Assembly (NCBI GenBank): GCA_003233345.1 | Contig: QILK01000008.1 | Span: forward strand, 1 to 54,015 | Origin: Gammaproteobacteria bacterium | GTDB lineage: Bacteria; Pseudomonadota; Gammaproteobacteria; SZUA-21 | Length of the DNA stretch: 54,015 bases | Direction of reading: 5' to 3' | In this document: positions 16,926 through 26,405 of the stretch, in pieces | Layout: every line of letters starts with the position of its first letter | Numbering within the stretch: the first letter of the stretch is position 1 | The notes under the pieces: generated by a model | What the model was told of the DNA's origin: nothing | Database searches by the model: none | What the model saw: the letters and a program-made list of their open reading frames with translations, nothing else | Program-made: the position numbers and the translations under genes

Positions 16926-17500
16926 ACTTGGATGATATTAGAGAACTAGACCTGAGTAATATTGGTGGTTGGCCAATGGCGGCCAAGGCGGTAGTCATCG
17001 CTTTAGTCTGTGCCATTATTGTCGGCGCTGCATTTTATCTGGATACCATGCCTCAGCTAGAGACGCGGGATAAGTTGGTGACTAAAGAGCATGAGAAAAT
17101 AAAGGTTCTAAAAATACGCGCCGGTCGTGCCGCAGAACTCGTGCATTTAAAGGTGTTGCTCAAGCAAATGAATCGTGACTTTAAAAAAATGCGATTACGA
17201 TTGCCGACAGATACGCAAGTGGCGGTCTTGCTAGAAAATATTTCGCAAAAGGGCCGGGCTGCCGGGCTTGAGTTTAAATTATATGATCCGCTAAAGGATA
17301 TAGTGCAACAGGATTTTGTAGAGATACCGATAAAAATCCAGGTTGTTGGCTATTATCACCAGCTAGGCCGATTTGTGAGCGAAATTTCTGAATTACATCG
17401 AATTGTAACGTTACATGATATTAATATCCGGCCATTAAAAAAAACGGGCTCTTTATTGGAGATGACTGTCTTGGCTAAAACGTACAAATACCAGGACTAG
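16922..17500 (+). CDS. pilO: Type IV pilus assembly protein PilO
   Basis: 192 residues, overlapping pilN by 4 nt (ATGA). Short cytoplasmic segment with NIGGWPMAAKA, a membrane helix (about 21-41), a coiled coil (about 50-95) and a periplasmic domain beginning LPTDTQVAVLLENISQKGRAAGLEF, typical of PilO. It forms a heterodimer with PilN and contacts PilP. Confidence 0.95.
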   Translation: MNLDDIRELDLSNIGGWPMAAKAVVIALVCAIIVGAAFYLDTMPQLETRDKLVTKEHEKIKVLKIRAGRAAELVHLKVLLKQMNRDFKKMRLRLPTDTQVAVLLENISQKGRAAGLEFKLYDPLKDIVQQDFVEIPIKIQVVGYYHQLGRFVSEISELHRIVTLHDINIRPLKKTGSLLEMTVLAKTYKYQD

Positions 17501-17514
17501 GGGTACAGGTAACC

Positions 17515-18087
17515 ATGATCAGCGAAAAAGTTAGCGGGTTATTACAGCGATTTATTATTGTCTTGCCGGTAATGATGTTATTGACCGCATGCAGTCACGA
17601 TATGTCCGGCTTGCAGACAAAAATTAATACCATCGTCAAAGAAACCAAAGGGCATGATATTAAGGCGGCGCCGAAGTATGTGCAGATAGAACCTTATATA
17701 TATAAAGCGACAATACGAGATCCTTTTGTCGCAACTAGGCCGAAACGGCCAGGGCCGATTAATTCGCAAAATGCCAAGCGTTGTAATGGGCCGACGAAAT
17801 TGCTCAACCGCAGTAGAGAATTACTGGAATCATTCCCACTCGATACCTTGCGTATGGTGGGTGTGGTCAGAATAAAAGGGGTTATGTGGGCGTTATTGCA
17901 AACTAAAAGTGGAACAGTTCATCGGGTTCGTGCGGCAAATTATATCGGTCAAAATCACGGGAAGATCGTGGGGATTACCGGTTCTGAGGTACTCGTCAGC
18001 GAAATTGTGGAAAACAAGGGCATTGAATATGAAGAAGATGAATGTCCATACAGGATACGTAAAGCGACATTGGCGCTGAGCAGATAA
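17515..18087 (+). CDS. pilP: Type IV pilus lipoprotein PilP
   Basis: 190 residues with a lipoprotein signal (VMMLLTAC, Cys at about 25). A flexible linker is followed by the RDPF box (ATIRDPFVAT, about 65-74) and the beta-sandwich homology domain (about 100-180: LESFPLDTLRMVGVVRIKGVMWALLQTKSGTVHRV, then GQNHGKIVGI). It is anchored in the inner membrane and bridges PilNO to the N-domain of the PilQ secretin. Confidence 0.95.
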   Translation: MISEKVSGLLQRFIIVLPVMMLLTACSHDMSGLQTKINTIVKETKGHDIKAAPKYVQIEPYIYKATIRDPFVATRPKRPGPINSQNAKRCNGPTKLLNRSRELLESFPLDTLRMVGVVRIKGVMWALLQTKSGTVHRVRAANYIGQNHGKIVGITGSEVLVSEIVENKGIEYEEDECPYRIRKATLALSR

Positions 18088-18106
18088 ACCATCAAGGGGA
18101 CGAGCA

Positions 18107-20233
18107 ATGCTATCTAATATTCTTCATGCCATAGCAAACGATGCAATGGATGCTTTGACGACTAGATCAACTAAAACAGCGAAACGGAAAAATATCATGC
18201 GAACATTTACTGGCTTTTTGTTACTAGTGAGTACTTTGTCAGCAATCGCGGCTTCTAATGAGCTAAGGGATCTGCAAGTATCATCATTGCCAGGCGAAAG
18301 AGTGTTGATCACTCTGGTCATGGCAAAAACGGCTACTAACCCGGTATCATTTACCATGGACAATCCAGCGGGAATAGTCATGGATTTTATTGGTACCCGA
18401 AACCGTTTGCTCAAGCGCAGTCACCGTGTGGCTATTGGACTGGTCAGGGATGTAAAAGTCATTGAGGCCAAAGGTAGAACACGCATGGTGATTAATCTCG
18501 CCAAATTGGTTGCGCATAATATGCGTACCGATGGCAATAAAATATATGTGACGTTGGGTAACGGTACGGAAACTGTTTCTTCTTCAACACAGTCTTATAT
18601 ACGCCCGCGACAAACGGTGAGTAATCACGGAATACGTTCTATCAAGTTTCGACGCGGTGAAAAAGGAGAAGGACGTGTCATTGTGACACTGGATCGATCG
18701 TCCACGGCAATCGATATAAGCGATCGTGGCGGAAAAATCGTGGTAGATTTTGGCAATACACGCTTGCCGGCAAAGCTGGAAAGACGTCTTGACGTCCTCG
18801 ATTTTGCTACCCCCGTCAAGATTATTGATACTTACAAAAAGGGCAGTGGTGCGCGAATGGAGATTACCCCCTTGGGTAAATACGAGCATTTGGCCTATCA
18901 ATCCAATAACGTATATACGATTGAAATCAGACCGATAAAAAAGAAAGCCCTAAAACGCCCAGGTGGTGGAAAGGGTGTTTATACCGGCGACAAATTAACA
19001 TTGAATTTCCAAAATATTAAGGTACGCGCCGTGTTACAAGTGCTGGCTGACTTCACCAAGAAAAATATTATCGTCAGCGACAGTGTAAAAGGCAGTCTGA
19101 CTTTAAGGTTAAAGAATGTTCCATGGGATCAAGCGCTGGACATTATTCTTAAGAGTAAGGGCCTGGCAATGCGCAGCGAGCTGAATGTGATCCGTATCGC
19201 GCCAACCGAAGAAATATCGCAAATAGAACAAGCCGAATTAACCGCACGTCGAAAAGCGATCGAACTGGCGCCCATGCATACTGAGTGGTTCCAGATTAAT
19301 TTTGCCAATGCAGAGGATATTGCCAAAACAATTAAAAACAAGAACGCGTCTTTATTATCAGCGCGTGGATCTGCCGTCGTTGATAAACGCACAAATACGC
19401 TTATGATTCATGAAACCACAGACAAACTTAACGAAATACGCGGTCTTATCAAACGCCTGGATATCCCTGTTAGACAGGTGTTAATAGAAGCACGTATCGT
19501 TATCGCCAGCACTGATTTTTCCAAAAATATCGGGGTTAGACTGGGGCTGGCGGGTCGCAACACCATTAACAACGGACGCGATTTTATTACCGCAGGTGGC
19601 CGGCAAAATACCGATGGCACCTTGAGTAACAATCTAATGGTTGACATGGGTGTGAATACGCCAAAAGCAGGCAGGTTTGGCTTTACCATGGGCAGGTTGG
19701 GTGATTATTTGTTACAACTGGAACTTTCTGCCCTGCAGGCCGAAGGTAAAGGTGAAATAGTTTCCAGCCCCAGGTTGGTGACAGCGAATAAGAAGCAAGC
19801 TTTTATCGAGCAAGGCCTTGAAATTCCGTACACGCAATCGACTTCAAGTGGGGCGGCTTCGATACAATTCAAAAAAGCGGTATTATCACTAAAGGTTACA
19901 CCACAAATTACGCCGGATGACCGTATTATACTGGACTTAAACGTCAAAAAAGATGCGGCAAATTTTAGTACCACGTTTAAAGACGGCGTGCCTGGAATCG
20001 ATACGCGGGAAATTAAAACCCAGGTACTTGTCAATAATGGCGAAACCATCGTACTCGGTGGAATTTACGAAGCGACCACTGAGAAAGATATCACCCGGGT
20101 TCCAGTATTAGGCAAAATCCCAATACTGGGGGCGCTATTTCGTGATAAGGCCATTGTCAACAAAAAATCAGAGTTATTGATTTTTGTAACGCCAAAAATA
20201 ATCAAGGATGGATTTAGTAAAGCAATCAATTAA
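18107..20233 (+). CDS. pilQ: Type IV pilus secretin PilQ
   Basis: 708 residues. The ATG at 18107 has AAGGGG at good distance, but it puts an unusual 30-residue polar extension before the signal peptide; MRTFTGFLLLVSTLSAIAA at residue 31 would be the conventional start. Two AMIN domains (about 50-290, peptidoglycan binding), an STN/N0 domain (LTLNFQNIKVRAVLQVLADFT), an N1 domain (WFQINFANAEDIAKTI) and the secretin beta-barrel (about 460-705) with VPVLGKIPILGALFR and a terminal ELLIFVTPKI. It forms the outer-membrane pore for the pilus. A terminator follows, so the pil operon ends here. Confidence 0.96.
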   Translation: MLSNILHAIANDAMDALTTRSTKTAKRKNIMRTFTGFLLLVSTLSAIAASNELRDLQVSSLPGERVLITLVMAKTATNPVSFTMDNPAGIVMDFIGTRNRLLKRSHRVAIGLVRDVKVIEAKGRTRMVINLAKLVAHNMRTDGNKIYVTLGNGTETVSSSTQSYIRPRQTVSNHGIRSIKFRRGEKGEGRVIVTLDRSSTAIDISDRGGKIVVDFGNTRLPAKLERRLDVLDFATPVKIIDTYKKGSGARMEITPLGKYEHLAYQSNNVYTIEIRPIKKKALKRPGGGKGVYTGDKLTLNFQNIKVRAVLQVLADFTKKNIIVSDSVKGSLTLRLKNVPWDQALDIILKSKGLAMRSELNVIRIAPTEEISQIEQAELTARRKAIELAPMHTEWFQINFANAEDIAKTIKNKNASLLSARGSAVVDKRTNTLMIHETTDKLNEIRGLIKRLDIPVRQVLIEARIVIASTDFSKNIGVRLGLAGRNTINNGRDFITAGGRQNTDGTLSNNLMVDMGVNTPKAGRFGFTMGRLGDYLLQLELSALQAEGKGEIVSSPRLVTANKKQAFIEQGLEIPYTQSTSSGAASIQFKKAVLSLKVTPQITPDDRIILDLNVKKDAANFSTTFKDGVPGIDTREIKTQVLVNNGETIVLGGIYEATTEKDITRVPVLGKIPILGALFRDKAIVNKKSELLIFVTPKIIKDGFSKAIN

Positions 20234-20253
20234 ATAAAAAATCTACCCTTAAG

Positions 20254-20292
20254 AAAAAACCGCAAGTGAGTTATACTCCTTGCGGTTTTTTT
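20254..20292 (+). terminator. Terminator of the pilMNOPQ operon
   Basis: AAAAAACCGCAAG pairs with CTTGCGGTTTTTT around a 12-nt loop, ending in a T-run. Confidence 0.88.
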
Positions 20293-20344
20293 AATTAGTC
20301 CACTAAAATAGATAACCCGATGTTGACGTTATGATGGCGAACAG

Positions 20345-20884
20345 ATGAGCGAATTTGACAATCATGATCTGCCAGGCAATATTTATTTAGTTGGGCCTAT
20401 GGGATCAGGAAAATCAACGGTTGGTAAACGGCTCGCGCAGGTTCTTGAATATGAATTTGTCGATAGTGATCGGGAAATAGAGCAGAAAACCGGCGTCTCA
20501 ATTAACCATATTTTTGATGTGGAGGGAGAGGTGGGATTCAGGAAGCGGGAAGAAAGCGCCATTCGTACATTGACCAAAAAGACGGGATTTGTACTGGCAA
20601 CTGGCGGCGGGTCTATTTTAAGCGCAAAAAACCGTCATTTGCTTAATAATACCGGTTTAGTGATTTATTTAAAGACCTCTGTGGAGGCTATTCTTGAGAG
20701 AACCAGTCGGGATAAAAATCGCCCATTATTGCAAACGGAGAATCCACGAAAAACGCTGCAAAATTTGATGCAGCAGCGTGAGTCCCTGTATCAGCAGGTA
20801 GCTCACTATACCATTGAAACAGATAATAAAAATGCTACCACGGTGGCAGACGAGATCGTCGATAGTATTGGTAAGACTAATTGA
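20345..20884 (+). CDS. aroK: Shikimate kinase I
   Basis: 179 residues. P-loop GPMGSGKST (17-25), shikimate-binding DSDREIE with the conserved Asp, FRKREESA with the conserved Arg, and the GGG motif (LATGGGSIL); the lid carries RDKNRPLL. It phosphorylates shikimate at the 3-hydroxyl in the chorismate pathway. Located as usual between pilQ and aroB, 70 nt before aroB. Confidence 0.96.
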   Translation: MSEFDNHDLPGNIYLVGPMGSGKSTVGKRLAQVLEYEFVDSDREIEQKTGVSINHIFDVEGEVGFRKREESAIRTLTKKTGFVLATGGGSILSAKNRHLLNNTGLVIYLKTSVEAILERTSRDKNRPLLQTENPRKTLQNLMQQRESLYQQVAHYTIETDNKNATTVADEIVDSIGKTN

Positions 20885-20954
20885 TCCATAAACACGGTGT
20901 ACACTACTTGCGAACAGGTAGCACGCACCCACTAATTGCGGGATAATATCTGCT

Positions 20955-22061
20955 ATGAATGATCAACTTATAGTCAATCTTGGTGATCGTAGTTATCCGA
21001 TATTTATTGGTGAAAACTTATTGCAAAAGCCTTCTTGCTTTGACCCTTATATATCTGCTTCACAAATTGTTATCGTCACCAATGAAACTGTTGCTCCTTT
21101 ATATCTGCACAAGTTGATGGCGACCCTTAAGCACTATCAGCCAGAAACAATTGTATTAGCCGATGGCGAGCAGTACAAAACACTAGAGACGGCCAACCAG
21201 GTTTATACCCGGTTACTGCAGCTAAAGGCTAATAGAACGATTACATTGATCGCGCTCGGTGGCGGCGTTATCGGTGATATCACCGGTTTTGTTGCCGCTA
21301 CTTATCAAAGGGGTGTTAATTTTATCCAGGTACCAACGACACTACTGTCGCAAGTCGATTCTTCGGTCGGGGGTAAAACGGGCGTAAATCATTCGCTTGG
21401 TAAAAATATGATAGGCGCATTTTATCAACCGAAATGTGTCGTCGCCGATATCAGTACTTTAAAAACCCTGGAGCCAAGGCAGTTTAGTTCAGGTTTGGCT
21501 GAGGTCATTAAGTATGGTTTGATACGTGATTATTCGTTTTCACAATGGCTGCAGGATCATATGCAAAAATTACTCGATCTGGATGCGCCTAGTCTTATGA
21601 CGGCGGTTAGAAGATCATGTGAAAACAAGGCGGCAGTTGTCGCCGATGATGAAAAAGAAAAAGGCCAAAGAGCATTGCTGAATCTGGGGCATACATTTGG
21701 CCATGCTATCGAGACTGCCACCCACTACAAAAGTTGGTTGCATGGTGAAGCGATTGCGGCGGGTATGTTTATGGCAGCACGGTTATCTTGTGACCTTGGA
21801 TGGATTAATGAGGCGGATGTTAAATGGGCGGAAAATCAGTTATTGGCCGCCAATTTGCCCGTCAGGCCACCACAAAATATTACTACCGAGAAATTTCTGG
21901 CGTTAATGTCGGTGGATAAAAAGGTGTTGGATAATAAACTTAGATTGGTTTTACTCAAAGCACTTGGTAGTGCAGTTGTTACAGATTCTTTTGGTATGCC
22001 GGTGCTTGAAAAACTGCTGGATAGTATTGAGCGAATCAGCGAAAAGGAGTGGGTGAGGTAA
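20955..22061 (+). CDS. aroB: 3-dehydroquinate synthase
   Basis: 368 residues. NAD-binding GGGVIGDITGFVAATYQRG, substrate/zinc region SSVGGKTGVNH-LGKNMIGAF-QP, EVIKYGLI, and zinc ligands in LNLGHTFGHAIE plus a later HGEA. It converts DAHP to 3-dehydroquinate, the second shikimate-pathway step. The stop codon overlaps the dgt ATG (TAATG), so the two are coupled. Confidence 0.96.
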   Translation: MNDQLIVNLGDRSYPIFIGENLLQKPSCFDPYISASQIVIVTNETVAPLYLHKLMATLKHYQPETIVLADGEQYKTLETANQVYTRLLQLKANRTITLIALGGGVIGDITGFVAATYQRGVNFIQVPTTLLSQVDSSVGGKTGVNHSLGKNMIGAFYQPKCVVADISTLKTLEPRQFSSGLAEVIKYGLIRDYSFSQWLQDHMQKLLDLDAPSLMTAVRRSCENKAAVVADDEKEKGQRALLNLGHTFGHAIETATHYKSWLHGEAIAAGMFMAARLSCDLGWINEADVKWAENQLLAANLPVRPPQNITTEKFLALMSVDKKVLDNKLRLVLLKALGSAVVTDSFGMPVLEKLLDSIERISEKEWVR

Positions 22062-23215
22062 TGAAGAAAACCCTGGCATCTTATGCCGCATCGGACAAAA
22101 ACTCACGCGGTCGAATTCATCCCGAAAAATCACCCGCACACCGAAGTGAGTTTCAGCGCGACAGAGATCGCGTTATTCATTCGGCGGCTTTTCGTCGCCT
22201 GGAATATAAAACACAAGTTTTTGTCAATCATGAAGGTGATCTTTATCGAACAAGATTGACACACTCGATCGAAGTGGCACAGATAGCACGCTCAATTGCC
22301 AGGGCGATGAGATTAAATGAGGACCTGACAGAATCCATTGCCTTGGCACATGACCTTGGACATACTCCTTTTGGGCATGCCGGACAGGATGCGCTTAACG
22401 CATGCATGCATGACTATGGTGGTTTTGAACATAATTTGCAGTCATTGAGGGTTGTCGACGAGTTGGAAGAGAAGTATGCTGATTTTTCCGGCCTGAACTT
22501 AACCTTCGAAAGCCGGGAGGGGGTTCTCAAGCACTGTTCAAACACCAATGCAAAGAAACTAGGGGCAATAGGTAAACGATTTATTAAGAAACAAAACCCG
22601 AGCCTGGAAGCACAGCTTGTCAATTTGGCGGATGAAATAGCTTACAACAGCCACGATGTTGACGATGGATTGCGTGCAGGACTTATCACGATGTCGCAAC
22701 TCAATGAGGTTGTTTTATTTGAAAAGCAATATAACAAAGTCATCAGTAAATACCCGGATCTCGGGCAACGCAAGGTCATTCATGAAATTGTGCGCCGTTT
22801 GATAAATGCCCAGGTAGTCGACTTAATTGAAAATAGTATGAGCCTGATAAAGGAAAGCGACGTAAAGGACATTGAGGAAGTTAGAAAATTTAAATCACCC
22901 CTTATCCAGTATACCGATAAGATGCGAGAACAGAATCTGGAATTAAAACAGTTTTTGCGCAAAAATTTATATACACATTATAAAGTATTGAGAATGTCGA
23001 CCAAGGCCGATACCGTTATTAAAGAAATGTTTTCCTTGTTTTTTCACCACCCAGAGTTGTTACCGGAAGAATTTGGCGCTAGTGCAAAGGCTTGTATGCA
23101 TGAGCAGGATGCGATTGGCTGCGCCAGGGTTGTTGCCGATTATATCGCCGGTATGACAGACAGATATGCAATAGAAGAGCATGCAAAGCTATTTAATCCG
23201 TCACACTCCAGTTAA
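22061..23215 (+). CDS. dgt: dGTPase-like dNTP triphosphohydrolase
   Basis: 384 residues from the ATG at 22061; GTG at 22049 is an alternative adding four residues. The N-terminal RGRIHPEKSPAHRSEFQRDRDRVIHSAAFRRLEYKTQVF segment and the HD-domain metal ligands (LTHSIEVAQIARSIAR, ALAHDLGHTPFGHAGQDAL, DEIAYNSHDVDD) are diagnostic. It cleaves dNTPs to nucleoside plus triphosphate, helping control nucleotide pools. At about 380 residues it is the shorter class common outside enterics. Coupled to aroB. Confidence 0.93.
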   Translation: MKKTLASYAASDKNSRGRIHPEKSPAHRSEFQRDRDRVIHSAAFRRLEYKTQVFVNHEGDLYRTRLTHSIEVAQIARSIARAMRLNEDLTESIALAHDLGHTPFGHAGQDALNACMHDYGGFEHNLQSLRVVDELEEKYADFSGLNLTFESREGVLKHCSNTNAKKLGAIGKRFIKKQNPSLEAQLVNLADEIAYNSHDVDDGLRAGLITMSQLNEVVLFEKQYNKVISKYPDLGQRKVIHEIVRRLINAQVVDLIENSMSLIKESDVKDIEEVRKFKSPLIQYTDKMREQNLELKQFLRKNLYTHYKVLRMSTKADTVIKEMFSLFFHHPELLPEEFGASAKACMHEQDAIGCARVVADYIAGMTDRYAIEEHAKLFNPSHSS

Positions 23216-23221
23216 GCTGAT

Positions 23222-23473
23222 ATGCGTATTTATATGCAACTGGGGATGACTGATAACAAACCACCCAAATTTTGTTCGCTGCATTTGCAAGAGGATCTGC
23301 TGGGAGGCTGGAGCCTGGTTCGGGAAAGCGGTATTCAGGGGTCATACGGCAAAGTGGTTAAAATGCATTATGGTGACCATCAGAGTGCGCTGGAAGCTTT
23401 GGTAGAGGTCCGTGGTGCTTATATCGACAAAGGATTTAGAGTGGTTTTTGCCCAGGGGGAAAGCCAGGGATAA
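23222..23473 (+). CDS. Small stand-alone WGR-domain protein
   Basis: 83 residues. The core LQEDLLGGWSLVRESGIQGSYGKV followed by an alpha helix with spaced A/L residues is the WGR domain fold, which binds nucleic acid in PARPs and occurs fused to MolR-like proteins or alone in proteobacteria. Here it makes up nearly the whole protein. It begins 6 nt after the dgt stop, so it is probably in the same transcript. ATG codons at 23234 and 23246 are alternative starts. Confidence 0.75.
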   Translation: MRIYMQLGMTDNKPPKFCSLHLQEDLLGGWSLVRESGIQGSYGKVVKMHYGDHQSALEALVEVRGAYIDKGFRVVFAQGESQG

Positions 23474-23650
23474 ATATATAAAAAACAGCCCGATAGGCTA
23501 AAACTTGAGGTGTGGCAACGGATGGGATATATTGCCCTAAGATCAATTGTAACTAGAAAAATCAGGGATTTGGATAATACTATCATTCTTTAATCCTGGA
23601 AAAATTTCTTAGTTTTTCACCTATTTAACTCGTACGGAATTTATTGTTAT

Positions 23651-25129
23651 ATGTCAGATAAGGTGGCCAATCTGGATGCATCGCATCGCGCCATGTCTTT
23701 TATTCAGTTACTGGGACTGAATGCAGATCCGTTTGCCGATGGTGTCAATAACAAGTCTTATTATCAAAGTGACGAGTCTCTCGATAATCAAAACTTAGTG
23801 ACCAGCCTGGTTGAAAACACCCGGCAAATGTCAGTGATTGTGGGTGCGCCAGGCAGTGGTAAGACAACGTTTCTTGCCCGGTTAGCACAATGTTTGCAGA
23901 ACGGCCCAGCGGTTTTACCAGCACAGACCGGTGTCTATTTTCAACTGGAATCTTTACGATCCGCTATTAGCGCCTGCCTGGCGATAGAGAGTGATAGCCA
24001 GAAATCGCTGGTTGCCAGACTTGTCGCTGACAATGTGCCCAGAGTTTTGTTAATCGATGATGCACATGATTTGTCCGCATCCTGTTTGGATTTACTGGTC
24101 ACACTTAATGAAGAAAGCAATGGTTTATTACGGCCAATATTGTTGGCGAACCCGAGTATCAATAAGTATTTGAACCAGCGTCAAAGTCGGATTATCCCGG
24201 GTGGCAATGCACATATCCTGCATTTACGCCCACTTAGTCAGGTTCAAACCGCAGCGTATATCGAAAATCGTTTGCACGCTGTCGGATTGTGTATACCGTT
24301 TAGTCTTACTGATGTTGATTTATCCAGTATTTATCGAGACTCAGGTGGCTTGCCAGGCGAGATTAACATAAAAGCTAAACGGCTATTTATTTCCCGTCAG
24401 TTCATCATTGGCTTGAGTCGAATGCTGGGGAATGAAGTCGAGACTAAAATACTGATACCGAGATTGCGCTGGGTCAGTGGGTTGATCGCAGTCCTCATAA
24501 GTGTTGGACTGGTTGCCGGTTTGGGGTGGGGTGTTTACACTCATTTTATGGATAATCGACCAGTAGAGCGGGTGGTAAAGAGTGAAAAAGCTACCTTAAA
24601 TGGGACGTTAAAAAAACCAGAGAATCTTATTCCAAGCCGTCCACAGGAAAAGTCGACTGGCAAAACTGTGCTGGTGATAAAAAAACCGGTGACCCAAAAA
24701 ATTGTCGTTATAAAAGGTAAAGCCCAGTTATTATCTGTTGCCAAAAGCAAAAAACGAAAAACATTAACGCCCCCTGCATTAATAAAGTCAAACGTGAAAG
24801 CCTCTTTGGGCAACAGACGCTGGGTGATGGATCAGGAGCCCAGCTATTTTACGATTCAACTATTAAGCGTAAGAAAAAAACGAACGATTAAACGTTATGT
24901 AAACACACACCGATTAGCTCAGCGTACCGGCAATTACAAGGTAAGTTTTAAGGGCAAGCAATGGCAGGTATTAGTGTATGGCGTGTTCCGCACCAAAAGC
25001 GAGGCCAAAGCACACCTGCGTAAATTGCCCGATGATGTGCGCCGTGATCGGCCGATGGTCAGGAACTTATATTATGTACAACGAGAAGCAAAAAATCGTG
25101 TTATCGTTAGAGCCAATGCTAGGCTATAA
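23651..25129 (+). CDS. damX: DamX-like AAA ATPase with SPOR domain
   Basis: 492 residues. An N-terminal ExeA/GspA-type AAA domain has Walker A GAPGSGKTT (65-73) and Walker B RVLLIDDAHDL. One membrane helix (about 275-300) follows, then a long basic Lys/Pro-rich periplasmic linker and a C-terminal SPOR domain (about 415-475: FTIQLLSVRKKRTIKRYVN through WQVLVYGVFRTKSEA). SPOR domains bind denuded septal glycan, targeting the protein to division sites. Its position between aroB-dgt and hemE is the conserved place of damX in gammaproteobacteria. Confidence 0.88.
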   Translation: MSDKVANLDASHRAMSFIQLLGLNADPFADGVNNKSYYQSDESLDNQNLVTSLVENTRQMSVIVGAPGSGKTTFLARLAQCLQNGPAVLPAQTGVYFQLESLRSAISACLAIESDSQKSLVARLVADNVPRVLLIDDAHDLSASCLDLLVTLNEESNGLLRPILLANPSINKYLNQRQSRIIPGGNAHILHLRPLSQVQTAAYIENRLHAVGLCIPFSLTDVDLSSIYRDSGGLPGEINIKAKRLFISRQFIIGLSRMLGNEVETKILIPRLRWVSGLIAVLISVGLVAGLGWGVYTHFMDNRPVERVVKSEKATLNGTLKKPENLIPSRPQEKSTGKTVLVIKKPVTQKIVVIKGKAQLLSVAKSKKRKTLTPPALIKSNVKASLGNRRWVMDQEPSYFTIQLLSVRKKRTIKRYVNTHRLAQRTGNYKVSFKGKQWQVLVYGVFRTKSEAKAHLRKLPDDVRRDRPMVRNLYYVQREAKNRVIVRANARL

Positions 25130-25190
25130 ACAGCGGCAGTCCGAATCAGGTTTAATATAACCTACTAAGCAAACTAAACACTGGGATATT

Positions 25191-26255
25191 ATGTCTTCAC
25201 TTAAGAATGATCGCTTTATTAAAGCCCTGTTAGGGGAGGCAGTAGACCGGACACCCGTATGGGTTATGCGACAGGCTGGACGGTATTTACCGGAGTATAG
25301 GCAAATACGTGAGAAGGCTGGCAGTTTTATGAATTTGTGTCAATCACCTGAATTAGCTTGTGAGGTAACATTACAGCCATTGGAGCGTTATCCGCTGGAT
25401 GCAGCCATATTGTTTTCAGATATACTCACTATCCCCGATGCGATGGGATTGGGTTTATATTTTATCGAAGGAGAAGGTCCGAAGTTCAAACGACCGGTCA
25501 CCAGTGAAGCCGATATAGAAAAATTAACGGTGCCTGATCCGGGCGTCGAGTTAAAGTATGTTATCGATGCGGTAAGTCTCATTAGAAAAGAATTAGACGG
25601 GCGTGTACCACTCATAGGCTTTACCGGCAGTCCCTGGACTATTGCGACTTATATGGTTGAAGGGGGCAGTGCAAAATATTTTTCCAATACCAAAGCGCTT
25701 ATGTATGATCGGCCGGATTTAATGCATAAATTATTGCAAAAAAATACCGATGCAATTGTTGCTTACCTAAATGCTCAAGTCGAGGCTGGGGCACAGGCAT
25801 TAATGATATTTGATACTTGGGGGGGCATGTTAACAACCCGGGATTACCAGGATTTTTCACTTGCCTATATGCAGCAGATACTTGATCGGGTCACCAGACA
25901 AAGTGAAGAGAGTAAAGTACCCATCGTGTTATTCACCAAAGGTGGTGGTCAGTGGCTGGAAATGATGGCGGCCAGCGGATGTGATGCGATCGGTCTGGAC
26001 TGGACGATTGATATTGGTACGGCGAGAAAAAGAGTAGGCGATAAAGTAGCGTTGCAGGGAAATATGGATCCTTGTGTACTCTATGCATCGCCTGAGCGAA
26101 TCAAAGAAGAAGTTGCGGCGATACTAAAAGATTTTGGTCATGGCAGTGGCCATGTATTTAACCTTGGCCATGGTATACACCCAGGTGTGAACCCTGATCA
26201 CATGGGCGCACTGATAGATGCCGTCAAAGAGCTAAGCCCGCAATATCACCAGTAG
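25191..26255 (+). CDS. hemE: Uroporphyrinogen decarboxylase
   Basis: 354 residues, family length. N-terminal signature [18 protein letters not shown] with the substrate-binding arginines, ILFSDIL with the catalytic Asp, [13 protein letters not shown], and [16 protein letters not shown] near the C-terminus. It decarboxylates uroporphyrinogen III to coproporphyrinogen III in haem biosynthesis. The TAG stop codon is the TAG of the first GTAG of a REPIN element (26252-26405), so the repeat abuts the last sense codon. Confidence 0.97.
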   Translation: MSSLKNDRFIKALLGEAVDRTPVWVMRQAGRYLPEYRQIREKAGSFMNLCQSPELACEVTLQPLERYPLDAAILFSDILTIPDAMGLGLYFIEGEGPKFKRPVTSEADIEKLTVPDPGVELKYVIDAVSLIRKELDGRVPLIGFTGSPWTIATYMVEGGSAKYFSNTKALMYDRPDLMHKLLQKNTDAIVAYLNAQVEAGAQALMIFDTWGGMLTTRDYQDFSLAYMQQILDRVTRQSEESKVPIVLFTKGGGQWLEMMAASGCDAIGLDWTIDIGTARKRVGDKVALQGNMDPCVLYASPERIKEEVAAILKDFGHGSGHVFNLGHGIHPGVNPDHMGALIDAVKELSPQYHQ

Positions 26256-26405
26256 CCCGGACTTCGCGCAGCGAACGCCGGGGAAAAGAATAGCCGTTTT
26301 AAATTCAATAAAAGCCCTGCAACTTACCGACAGCAAAAATCTTGTGAAAAAGCTTAAATATTCATGTTCGCTTCCCCGGCGTTCGCTGCGCGAAGTCCGG
26401 GCTAC
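26252..26405. repeat. REPIN-like inverted doublet, copy 1 (154 bp)
   Basis: Left arm GTAGCCCGGACTTCGCGCAG and on to GCGAACGCCGGGG; the right arm is its inverted copy ending in GGGCTAC. Each arm starts (read inwards) with GTAG followed by its own imperfect hairpin CCCGG-ac-TTCGC-gca-GCGAA-cg-CCGGG. That is the architecture of REP sequences recognised by REP-associated tyrosine transposases (RAYTs), and two inverted REPs form a REPIN. The interior is AT-rich and includes AAATTCAATAAAA. It separates the convergent hemE and malic enzyme genes and overlaps both reading frames. Confidence 0.88.
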